This document shows, piece by piece, positions 6,067-13,416 of a DNA stretch of 15,361 nucleotides (within the stretch, counting starts at the first letter, position 1; every line of letters starts with the position of its first letter). The notes under the pieces were generated by a model. The model saw only the letters and a program-made list of their open reading frames with translations. It was not told where the DNA came from and did not search any database. Both the position numbers and the translations under genes were made by a program. Source of the DNA: Bizionia sp. (GTDB lineage: Bacteria; Bacteroidota; Bacteroidia; Flavobacteriales; Flavobacteriaceae); assembly GCA_018067115.1 (NCBI GenBank), contig JAGPVI010000177.1, positions 1-15,361 of the forward strand, read 5' to 3'.

Positions 6067-8889
6067 TTAGAACCTAAGGTACACATTTACGAAATAATTT
6101 GTACCACGTCCATACCAATATTTAGAACCAAAGGTTCTTTTAGGATTGTTTACATCGTCTTTTAGAGCTCTATAATCTGCTGTTCTACCTTGTTCGAAAC
6201 CACCAGTTTTATATTTCTTATCTAACAAATTCCCTACACTTGCAAAGAACCCAACAAATTTATCACCTACTTTCCACGATTTACCACCCACTAAGTTTAC
6301 AACCATATAGTCATCAAACTTTTCTTGCTTTAATAAATCTCTAGCAATACTTTCGTCGTAATCATTATAAGGAATACCATCTGCATCTAAGTAAAACTCT
6401 TCAGATCTTGCTAATGGACTAACGTCTACATACGTATTTGTAAAAAAGTTTGCTGTAGCACCAAACCACCAGTAATCTGGATCTCTGTATTCGAAACCTA
6501 CAGAATACGCACGTTGTGGTCCTCCTGCTACTTTATAATCTTTTAAGTTTGCTGTTCTTAACTCTGTACCAGATAAGTTTGTTTGATTTCCAGCATCGTC
6601 ACTCTGTATAAAATCATCTGAAGTAGACGTAATATATAGAGAAGGATTATTATCGTAAGTATACTGACCAACTGAAGCAGCTCCTTTAAGCTTAATGGTT
6701 GGTGTTACTTGCGCCTCGATACCTAATTCTGCACCAATGTGTTTTTTATCGGCACCTGCTAAAACCTCTTGTATAAATCCTGTAGAACTCCCTTGAGTAA
6801 AGAAGAACGACACCTCGTTAGCGTCTTCAATTTTTGTGTAAAAACCAGTTAATTTAGCGTTTACAATTGGAGAACGGAAAATATAACTAACATCTAAAGA
6901 ACTAATTTTTTCTTCAGTAATATTTACCTCATTACTTTTCTTACCATTAATAACACCTATGTAATCATGACTTTCTCTAGAGTTAGTATACGTGTTTCTA
7001 AGATTTGGAGCTTGTGTAATATACCCTGCATTAACATCGAATAAATGCTTACCACTTAACTTATAAGTAAAACCTGCTTTACCACCAAAGCCTGTAAACT
7101 CTATTTTGTCTCCTTTTCCGTAAGAGTTGTTTATTTTAACACCATTTTCATCGGTTGTTTGGTTTCCATTTCTATATAACCCTTCTCTTTGATAATCGGT
7201 TTTAGTAACACTACCCGCTAAATAGAAATCAATTTTATTGTATTTAAATTGAGCTTGGGCATATCCCGCTAATTCGTTTGCATATAAATTGTAGTTATAT
7301 CTAAATTTATCACCTTCGAATGCTACAGCATCTGGGTTGTTTTCATCAAAAGGATTACTACTAAAAGAATCTACGTTTAGCACTCCGTTAGTACTTCCTA
7401 ATAAATCAATAATTTCTGCAAAATTTTCAGACCTTAATGTTTTATAATTAACAGATCCATTAAGGATAATATTATCGTTAATTTCTGTTGTTAAAATTGA
7501 GTTGAACGTCCATTGTTTATCGTCTGTTCTATCTTCATATAAAGAATACGCTGCGTAGTTACCGCTTATGTTATTAGTTACGTTAGCGTCGAAAATACGA
7601 TCCCAATCAATTTGACCATTATTTACGAATTGTTCTTGCGCCGTATAAGCACCTGCATAGTCTGGGCCATCTGGATCTCCTAAAGAGTAACTTGGTAAAT
7701 CTTGGTAGTAAGCAGGACTCGGGTTAGCTCCTCCTGGATAATCTAAACGACTATTTCCTATTTTACCAAATTGGTAGCCTACGTTAGTATTTAACTTGGT
7801 TTTGCTAGAGATATCCCAGAAATGGTTTAGCATTAAAATTGGCTCTTCCACCTCTTTAATACGCGAGTTTTTCTTCTCACCATCCAAATACCCCCAGTAC
7901 TCATTATATTTAATTCCTTTTAAATCGTAAACTTCTTGTGTATTTGCAGACGATTTTCCGCGTCTGTTTGGTGCGTAAATAGAGGTGAAGTTAATACTGT
8001 GTTTTTCGTTAATTTTCTTCTCTACCGAAGCAAAAAATGAGTTTGAGTCGTAAAGCGTAGCATCTTGATACCCCTCGTCTCCCCAACGTCTTCCTGCCAT
8101 TATGGTGTAAGCCCATCCGTCTTCCATTAAACCAGAAGCATAACTCGCCATTAAGCGATTTGTATAACTACGGTTTGAAGAGGAGTACGTTACACGACCA
8201 CCTTCTCTATAAGATGAAGCTCTAGTAATAATGTTAGTAGACCCTAAAACACCTCCAAAATTATAAGTTGAAGGCTTTAAACCTTGAGTAAACTCTTGAT
8301 TTCTAACCACATCGTTTAATCCACCCCAATTGCTCCATTGCGGGCGGCCTGTATCGAATTTGTTCATTTCAATTCCGTTCATTAAAACGGTACCGTTATC
8401 AGAATCTAAACCTCTTACTCGAAAGAATGAAGAGCTAAACTCGAAAGCTGCAGTACGTTGAAAAACGTCTTTTGAAGACGATAATAATCCTGAAATATTA
8501 TCAGAACCACCAGTGTCGTCATTTAATTCATCGTCAGATAATGTAACAGTGAACATATCTGCCTGGCTACCTCTATCCACTTCAAGAGACATATCTTGAA
8601 TGTTTAGTGTTTGGCCTTCATTTACAACAATTGGATATCTTTTAGGAAGAAATCCTGACTTAGAAATTTTAAGTATTTGCTCACCAAACGGAACCTGTGA
8701 TTTAAAAAGAAACTCCCCAAAACCATCTGTTTGTTCTTTAAGTGTTGTTCCTTCAATTGAGATAGTTACATCTGGAATTGCCTCATCGGTTACAGCATCT
8801 TTAACACTCCCTTTTACAATTGTCTCTTGAGCGAGGGCAGAAAAAGATGAAATTAATCCAATTAAAAAAATAAATAAACTTTTTTTCAT
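6067..8889 (-). CDS. TonB-dependent outer-membrane receptor (operon with DUF5689 lipoprotein)
   Basis: This 940-residue protein has a signal peptide cleaved after SALA (residue 20). A carboxypeptidase-regulatory-like beta-sandwich follows at about 24-105, then a TonB-box-like string TVTLSDDEL at 114-122. The plug domain spans about 129-226 (FFRVRGLDSDNGTVLMNG, WSNWGGLNDVV, FGGVLGSTNI). A 22-strand-type barrel runs to the C-terminus, which ends YFVNVYLRF with the terminal aromatic expected of an outer-membrane protein. It imports a ligand using TonB/proton-motive energy. The partner gene is a DUF5689 lipoprotein and not SusD, so this is not a classical polysaccharide locus. The divergent neighbour is a secreted EEP nuclease/phosphatase, pointing to a phosphate-ester or nucleic-acid ligand. 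Start and frame are clear. Family certain, substrate inferred. Confidence 0.93.
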   Translation of the reverse strand: MKKSLFIFLIGLISSFSALAQETIVKGSVKDAVTDEAIPDVTISIEGTTLKEQTDGFGEFLFKSQVPFGEQILKISKSGFLPKRYPIVVNEGQTLNIQDMSLEVDRGSQADMFTVTLSDDELNDDTGGSDNISGLLSSSKDVFQRTAAFEFSSSFFRVRGLDSDNGTVLMNGIEMNKFDTGRPQWSNWGGLNDVVRNQEFTQGLKPSTYNFGGVLGSTNIITRASSYREGGRVTYSSSNRSYTNRLMASYASGLMEDGWAYTIMAGRRWGDEGYQDATLYDSNSFFASVEKKINEKHSINFTSIYAPNRRGKSSANTQEVYDLKGIKYNEYWGYLDGEKKNSRIKEVEEPILMLNHFWDISSKTKLNTNVGYQFGKIGNSRLDYPGGANPSPAYYQDLPSYSLGDPDGPDYAGAYTAQEQFVNNGQIDWDRIFDANVTNNISGNYAAYSLYEDRTDDKQWTFNSILTTEINDNIILNGSVNYKTLRSENFAEIIDLLGSTNGVLNVDSFSSNPFDENNPDAVAFEGDKFRYNYNLYANELAGYAQAQFKYNKIDFYLAGSVTKTDYQREGLYRNGNQTTDENGVKINNSYGKGDKIEFTGFGGKAGFTYKLSGKHLFDVNAGYITQAPNLRNTYTNSRESHDYIGVINGKKSNEVNITEEKISSLDVSYIFRSPIVNAKLTGFYTKIEDANEVSFFFTQGSSTGFIQEVLAGADKKHIGAELGIEAQVTPTIKLKGAASVGQYTYDNNPSLYITSTSDDFIQSDDAGNQTNLSGTELRTANLKDYKVAGGPQRAYSVGFEYRDPDYWWFGATANFFTNTYVDVSPLARSEEFYLDADGIPYNDYDESIARDLLKQEKFDDYMVVNLVGGKSWKVGDKFVGFFASVGNLLDKKYKTGGFEQGRTADYRALKDDVNNPKRTFGSKYWYGRGTNYFVNVYLRF

Positions 8890-8946
8890 ACTAGAAATAA
8901 TAGTTAATAATAGTCTTTACCCTTAATATTTTTTATTTAGGGTCAA

Positions 8947-8954
8947 CAAATTTA
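8947..8954 (-). promoter_or_regulatory. Predicted -7 box for the TonB receptor-DUF5689 operon
   Basis: The minus strand reads TAAATTTG, an exact match to the Bacteroidota -7 consensus TAnnTTTG, 57 nt upstream of the receptor ATG. I see no TTG at the usual -33 spacing, so this is a -7-only call. Confidence 0.5.
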
Positions 8955-8957
8955 CAT

Positions 8958-8972
8958 TATTTATAATAAATA
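8958..8972. promoter_or_regulatory. AT-only inverted repeat between the divergent promoters
   Basis: The string TATTTATAATAAATA is a perfect 7-bp inverted repeat around one central base. It lies exactly between the two opposing -7 boxes, where a shared operator would be expected. Its pure A/T composition means chance is a real possibility. Confidence 0.3.
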
Positions 8973-8974
8973 TC

Positions 8975-8982
8975 TACTTTTG
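8975..8982 (+). promoter_or_regulatory. Predicted -7 box for the EEP nuclease gene
   Basis: TACTTTTG matches the Bacteroidota -7 consensus TAnnTTTG exactly. It lies 47 nt upstream of the nuclease ATG, which would give a leader of roughly 40 nt. No clear -33 TTG is seen. Confidence 0.55.
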
Positions 8983-9029
8983 GCAAGAGATTTGTAATTT
9001 ATAATAACTTTAACATAACATTCCAATTC

Positions 9030-10082
9030 ATGAAAAAAATTCAATTATTGCTTTCAACGCTCTTAATCACTGCGTTTGTAGGAGTTAACGCTCAAGAAGC
9101 AAAGAAATATAAAATTCACACTGTGGCTTTTTATAATGTGGAAAACTTGTTCGATACAGAAGATGATACGACCAAAAATGATGAAGCGAGTCCAATTATG
9201 GAAATCAATTCAGACCGCGAAGGTATTTATAAAAAGAAAGTCAGTAATATGGCAAAAGTTATTTCTGATATCGGAAAAGATGACACCGGAAATTCGCCTG
9301 CTGTAATAGGCCTGTGTGAAGTAGAAAACCGACAAGTTATAGAAGACTTGGCAAACGATCCTGAATTACTTAATAAGGATTATGGCATTGTGCATTTCGA
9401 CTCACCAGACCGACGTGGAATTGATGTGGCGTTAATGTACCAGAAAGCATTATTTCAGCCAATATCTAAAAGTTCTCATACTTTAAAAATTTTCGATGAC
9501 ACTTCTAGAAAGCGTATTTATACTAGAGATCAACTTTTGGTTACCGGTAAATTAGATGGCGAAACGATGCATTTTATTGTAAACCACTGGCCATCGCGTC
9601 GTGGAGGAGAAGAACGTAGTAGAGCAAAACGTGTTGCTGCTGCAAAATTAAGCAAGCGTATTGTAGATTCTTTACAAGTTATAGACCCATATGCTAAAAT
9701 TATTATCATGGGGGATTTAAACGACAACCCTAATAACGCCAGTGTAAAAGACGTTTTAAAAGCCGAAAGGAAAAAGAAAAATGTGGAGTTAAAGGGTATA
9801 TACAACCCTATGATTGATTTCTTTAAAAAGGGATTAGGCTCTAATGCTTATAGAGATAGCTGGAGTTTATTTGACCAAATGATGCTTACCAAACCTTTTA
9901 TTGAAGACGGTTACGAGTCGTTTAAGTTTTATAAAGCGGGCATCTTTAATAAAAACTATTTAATAAATACTAATGGTCGCTATAAAGGCTATCCTTTTAG
10001 AAGTTTTGCAGATGGTGGTTTTACAGGTGGTTATAGTGATCACTTTCCTGTATATGTGTATTTAATTAAAGAGGTTCAATAA
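9030..10082 (+). CDS. Secreted endonuclease/exonuclease/phosphatase (EEP) family enzyme
   Basis: This 350-residue protein has a signal peptide (MKKIQLLLST start, likely cleavage after VNA at residue 21). One EEP (DNase I-like) domain fills the rest. All catalytic landmarks are present: Asn36 in FYNVENLFD, Glu97 in LCEVEN for metal binding, Asp133 in GIDVALMY, His186 in VNHWPSRRGG, Asp229 and Asn231 in MGDLNDNP, Asp282 in FDQMM, and the final catalytic Asp337-His338 in YSDHFP. EEP enzymes hydrolyse phosphodiesters such as DNA or RNA, or phosphate monoesters, in a Mg-dependent reaction. It is probably periplasmic or exported, because no lipobox or C-terminal sorting domain is seen. It is divergent from a TonB receptor/DUF5689 operon. 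In other bacteria secreted EEP nucleases carry a fused OB-fold; here the OB-like module is on the neighbouring lipoprotein. The fold is certain; the substrate is not. Confidence 0.92.
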   Translation: MKKIQLLLSTLLITAFVGVNAQEAKKYKIHTVAFYNVENLFDTEDDTTKNDEASPIMEINSDREGIYKKKVSNMAKVISDIGKDDTGNSPAVIGLCEVENRQVIEDLANDPELLNKDYGIVHFDSPDRRGIDVALMYQKALFQPISKSSHTLKIFDDTSRKRIYTRDQLLVTGKLDGETMHFIVNHWPSRRGGEERSRAKRVAAAKLSKRIVDSLQVIDPYAKIIIMGDLNDNPNNASVKDVLKAERKKKNVELKGIYNPMIDFFKKGLGSNAYRDSWSLFDQMMLTKPFIEDGYESFKFYKAGIFNKNYLINTNGRYKGYPFRSFADGGFTGGYSDHFPVYVYLIKEVQ

Positions 10083-10100
10083 ACAAATATACTTTAAATA

Positions 10101-10138
10101 AAAAAGGAGCTTGACTATATAGTCAAGCTCCTTTTTTT
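10101..10138. terminator. Bidirectional terminator between nuclease and cytochrome-B-like gene
   Basis: Positions 10106-10131 form a perfect 26-bp palindrome centred on TATA, flanked by five As on the left and seven Ts on the right. It therefore has a stem plus U-tract in both directions. It serves the plus-strand nuclease gene (18 nt after its stop) and the minus-strand gene ending at 10161. Confidence 0.92.
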
Positions 10139-10160
10139 ATGTTTTAAACTTTTAAAATCA

Positions 10161-10595
10161 TTACATCCAGTTACTCCAAGGAATTCTAGATAGAATTAAA
10201 AGCATTCCTAGTGTATAAAAAATAGCTAACGGCTTAAATTTGGCTGTAGAGCTTAGTTTCTTTTTATGTTTAGAATACCCAATAGTAATAAAGGTGACTG
10301 CCAATATAGCTACAAACGGATGTTCTACCGCTAATAAGCGCGTGTACGAGGTTAACCCTCCCATACCGTTAGTTGTAATACTATTCAAGCCTAAAGGCGA
10401 CGTAAAATACAATACCAAACCAATTAATATCTGAATGTGTGTAACGATTAAGGTGAACAATGCGATCCTAAAATCATTGTTACCGTATTCTTTTTTACCA
10501 AAATACTTAACTAGCGCATTTATTGCACCTACAACCACCATAAACACGACTAAATAAGCCCAATACGAATGAAGATCTTTTACTACTGTATACAT
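10161..10595 (-). CDS. Four-helix membrane protein, 'cytochrome B'-like
   Basis: This 144-residue protein has no signal peptide and four predicted membrane helices at about 11-31, 43-64, 91-108 and 121-137. It matches, from memory, a short protein found throughout Flavobacteriaceae that databases label 'cytochrome B' or, wrongly, '50S ribosomal protein L27'. Recognisable parts are LHSYWAY, THIQILIGLVLYF, SPLGL, VEHPF, ITIGYSKHKKK and the C-terminal LSRIPW. His9, His53, His92 and His110 lie near helix ends, with His53 inside helix 2. Haem ligation by two of them is possible but unproven. It has its own promoter and ends in the bidirectional terminator, so it is probably a single-gene unit. The function is unknown. 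Confidence 0.8.
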   Translation of the reverse strand: MYTVVKDLHSYWAYLVVFMVVVGAINALVKYFGKKEYGNNDFRIALFTLIVTHIQILIGLVLYFTSPLGLNSITTNGMGGLTSYTRLLAVEHPFVAILAVTFITIGYSKHKKKLSSTAKFKPLAIFYTLGMLLILSRIPWSNWM

Positions 10596-10619
10596 ATTCT
10601 TATATTTTTTTAATTAGAA

Positions 10620-10627
10620 CAAATGTA
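10620..10627 (-). promoter_or_regulatory. Predicted -7 box for the cytochrome-B-like gene
   Basis: The minus strand reads TACATTTG, an exact TAnnTTTG match, 24 nt upstream of the ATG. It lies in the 109-nt gap after the terminator of the upstream TonB receptor gene, as expected for an independent promoter. No -33 TTG at normal spacing. Confidence 0.5.
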
Positions 10628-10642
10628 ATAATTAATACCCAT

Positions 10643-10677
10643 AAAAAAACCGCTTCAATAAGATGAAGCGGTTTTTT
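10643..10677 (-). terminator. Intrinsic terminator of the second TonB receptor gene
   Basis: A perfect 14-bp stem (10677-10664 with 10657-10644) closes a 6-nt loop. The GC core is CCGCTTCA/TGAAGCGG, and the minus-strand product ends in a run of Us. It starts 27 nt after the receptor stop codon. The A/T flanks make it potentially bidirectional. Confidence 0.9.
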
Positions 10678-10704
10678 AATTAAATAGTGTTTTATTCTAA
10701 CGCA

Positions 10705-13245
10705 TTAGAAGTTAAAACGGATACTTGTATTCCAAGTTCTTCCGTAACCAAAACGTCCATTATTACCTTTATTGATTCCTTTGTAGTTTTCAGTTGGATC
10801 TGCAGAGGCAGCATCCGTACCAAATACAGACTCTAAGTAAACTTCATCAAATACGTTGTTTACGTTTACTCTAAACTGAAGTGAGTTCGTTTTATCTTTT
10901 CCTACTAAAGCTTTAAAAGATAAACCAGCATCTACAGTATCGTAAGATGGTAAAGATACAGGAGGTGCTTCTTTACTAAAGTTCCCTTCTGAATGTTGGT
11001 CGTTATACCAGTTCCATGATGTATCGAAGCTAAATCTAGGTAAGATTTCGTAATCTGCAGTTATACCTCCAGTTACTTTAGCGGCTCCACCAACGTTTAA
11101 CCCGTCGATATCAATTTTTTCTTCTTCACCAATTTGAACACCATCAGCATCAAACGTTCTTCTTGTAATGTCTCCTACATATTTCCAGTCTCCTAAAGAT
11201 AAGAAACCATTCACTCTTAAGTTTTGCATTGGGCGAGTAAATACTTCTAACTCAACTCCACTGTGCACTTGCTTCTGACCTTGATTTTGGTAAGCTTCGT
11301 ATGCTGCAGACTCTTGATTTTCACCATTAGTATTTGGCTTGGTTCTATTGTCCCAAATTGTATGATACACGTTGAAGTTTGCAGAGAATAATTCACCTCC
11401 AAATTGGTAACCTGCTTCTAAACCTGTAATTTTTTCGTTTGCTACAGCTGGATTAATTAAATCAACACTGTTTCTGTTATTGTCTAATAAGTTATCATGG
11501 AAAGGCTGACGAGAATAGTACCCCGCGTTAACAAATACTTTATTAGAATCGTTAATAGCATAAGCTGCACCAGCTTTTAAGTTATAACCAATGTTTGACA
11601 CTTTATCAGACTCTGTAGTTGTCTCGTAATTAAACTCGTTAGTCACTAAGTGATCTTGATTAGATAAAGCTCCTTGAAAGAATGCAGAAAGTGCATCTTG
11701 AGAATATTCTAATTGACCGAATAAACCGTAATATGTAATCACTTCTTGATAGTTATATCCAAAACGCTCACCAACTTTATTATTAGTATTGAACATCATA
11801 CCCCAAGGATCAATACCGTACTCCTCAGTAATAGTGTAATCGCCTAAAAATGTACTACCAGCGTTTACTGAATTTTGACCTAAAAATTCTGTAACCCCTC
11901 TAAAGTGATCTCCTTTGTAAGTTCTTACATCTGCACCAACATTAAGTGTTAATGTTTCACTTAACTCATTACTATAACTTGTTACTAAACCAAACCAGTT
12001 ATGGTTGTTGTTAGAGCTACGTGCGTATAAAGCTTCTCCTGTATTTCTATCTGTTTGTAACGCTGCGAAAGCACCACGACCTAAAGAACCGTAAAGCACT
12101 GTAGATAATGAAGATTTATCGTCGATAGTCCAATCCCAAGTTAAGTTAGCTACTGGTTTATGGTAAATATTTCTTCCACTTGGATATTTCCCTTCGATAA
12201 GATTTGGGCTACTTACATTATCAACATTCCAGTCGTTATAACGTCTTCCTTTTTCTAAGAATGTTCCAATAGAACCTCTACCTGCTGCAGCATGCCATTG
12301 TGGAGCACCTGTTAACAATACGTTTAATGTGTGGTTTTCGTTAGGTTGGTAACCTACAGAGAAAAAGTAAGTTTGCCCTTGACCACCTGTATAATCTACA
12401 TAACCATCACCTTGCCAGTGACCTAATAAACTAGAAAAAGACCATCCTTTTTCGTTTACACCTGTAGAATAGTATGCTGTTGTTTTTGTATAATCGTCGT
12501 TTCCAACCATTTGTTGTACAAAACCACCCTCTCTTCTATCAATTGATTTTGTTACAATATTTACCGTACCACCAACAGAAGAAATTGCTAATTTAGAAGA
12601 TCCTAAACCACGTTGTACTTGTACTGCGTTTGCTACATCTAATACTCCAGACCAGTTAGACCAGTACATTTTACCATCTTCCATACCGTTAATTGGCTGT
12701 CCGTTTAATAAAAATGCTGTGTTTGTTTGGTCAAATCCACGTAAAAACATAGAACCCTCTCCAAATCCACCACCTTTAATATTCTGTACAGAAGGTGTAG
12801 ATTTTAAAATTTCTGGTAAATCCCAGTTTCCAGCTTTTTCTTGAATTTCCGCTGCTTTAATAGTAGATACAGCCACCGGCGTATTTCTATCTTCAGCTAA
12901 ATCGATAATTCCAGAACCTGTAATTACAACTTCTTCTAAAGAATTGTCTGATAATAATTTAATTTCACCGATTGAAGTATTACCATTAAAAGAAAGTGTT
13001 TTCTTTTCGTAACCTACATAAGAGATTGAAATTTTACCTGCATCCGAAGATGTTTTTAAGCTAAATAAACCGTCAAAATTTGTAGAAACACCATTTGTCG
13101 TACCTACTTCAATAACGTTTACCCCTGGTAAAGGTTCATTAGTCTCTGGATCTAGCACAGTACCTGTTACTATACTCTGAGCCATTGTGTTAGCAGACAA
13201 CATTAATGTTACTGCAAAAAACAAAAATTTGATTGTGTTCTTCAT
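10705..13245 (-). CDS. TonB-dependent outer-membrane receptor, stand-alone
   Basis: This 846-residue protein has a signal peptide ending NTMAQ (cleavage near residue 22). A carboxypeptidase-regulatory-like domain follows at about 26-98 (VTGTVLDPETNEPLPGVNV, ISYVGYEKK), then a good TonB box EEVVITG at 104-110. The plug is at about 118-235 (MFLRGFDQTNTAFLLNG, GGTVNIVTKS), followed by a long barrel ending WNTSIRFNF. It imports an unknown ligand across the outer membrane with TonB energy. No SusD, enzyme or transporter gene is linked: terminators or promoters bound it on both sides. Its plug shares the WSNW-GxxDV pattern with the receptor at 6067-8889, so both belong to a similar non-SusC clade. 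A promoter and a candidate operator lie just upstream, indicating regulated expression. Family certain, ligand unknown. Confidence 0.93.
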   Translation of the reverse strand: MKNTIKFLFFAVTLMLSANTMAQSIVTGTVLDPETNEPLPGVNVIEVGTTNGVSTNFDGLFSLKTSSDAGKISISYVGYEKKTLSFNGNTSIGEIKLLSDNSLEEVVITGSGIIDLAEDRNTPVAVSTIKAAEIQEKAGNWDLPEILKSTPSVQNIKGGGFGEGSMFLRGFDQTNTAFLLNGQPINGMEDGKMYWSNWSGVLDVANAVQVQRGLGSSKLAISSVGGTVNIVTKSIDRREGGFVQQMVGNDDYTKTTAYYSTGVNEKGWSFSSLLGHWQGDGYVDYTGGQGQTYFFSVGYQPNENHTLNVLLTGAPQWHAAAGRGSIGTFLEKGRRYNDWNVDNVSSPNLIEGKYPSGRNIYHKPVANLTWDWTIDDKSSLSTVLYGSLGRGAFAALQTDRNTGEALYARSSNNNHNWFGLVTSYSNELSETLTLNVGADVRTYKGDHFRGVTEFLGQNSVNAGSTFLGDYTITEEYGIDPWGMMFNTNNKVGERFGYNYQEVITYYGLFGQLEYSQDALSAFFQGALSNQDHLVTNEFNYETTTESDKVSNIGYNLKAGAAYAINDSNKVFVNAGYYSRQPFHDNLLDNNRNSVDLINPAVANEKITGLEAGYQFGGELFSANFNVYHTIWDNRTKPNTNGENQESAAYEAYQNQGQKQVHSGVELEVFTRPMQNLRVNGFLSLGDWKYVGDITRRTFDADGVQIGEEEKIDIDGLNVGGAAKVTGGITADYEILPRFSFDTSWNWYNDQHSEGNFSKEAPPVSLPSYDTVDAGLSFKALVGKDKTNSLQFRVNVNNVFDEVYLESVFGTDAASADPTENYKGINKGNNGRFGYGRTWNTSIRFNF

Positions 13246-13282
13246 TTTGTTAAATTAAGAGTTGAATTTTTTAAATTTTGTG

Positions 13283-13290
13283 CAAAAGTA
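13283..13290 (-). promoter_or_regulatory. Predicted -7 box for the stand-alone TonB receptor
   Basis: The minus strand reads TACTTTTG followed by CA, an exact TAnnTTTG match, 37 nt upstream of the receptor ATG. This gives a predicted leader of about 30 nt. It is identical to the -7 box proposed for the nuclease gene. Confidence 0.6.
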
Positions 13291-13298
13291 CGGTTTAT

Positions 13299-13323
13299 CT
13301 TAAGTTTTTACTATTAACTTAAG
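13299..13323. promoter_or_regulatory. Inverted repeat upstream of the receptor promoter (candidate operator)
   Basis: CTTAAGTT (13299-13306) and AACTTAAG (13316-13323) are perfect inverted copies separated by 9 nt. They begin 8 nt upstream of the -7 box, so they cover the -33 region where a regulator could block or recruit RNA polymerase. There is no T-tract and no gene end here, so it is not a terminator. No regulator gene is adjacent. Confidence 0.45.
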
Positions 13324-13416
13324 GTTAACATTTGAATAATAATGCTAAATTAATTTAACAATCTATTAATCAGTAACTTGCGAATTTAAAATATCAACAA
13401 AGTTTTCAACAAAACG

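Noticed and set aside
4603..8889. Classical polysaccharide utilisation locus (SusC/SusD)
   Set aside because: There is no SusD-like protein and no glycoside hydrolase, lyase or sulfatase. The lipoprotein is DUF5689/anchor-J and the linked enzyme is of the EEP family.
9530..9805. Minus-strand open frame inside the nuclease gene
   Set aside because: It is the antisense shadow of a gene with all catalytic motifs intact, and has no domain or promoter of its own.
13394..13415. Direct repeat TCAACAAA (13394-13401 and 13406-13413) and 5-bp stem after pgi
   Set aside because: It is short and A-rich, with no convincing stem or T-tract for a pgi terminator. Probably chance.
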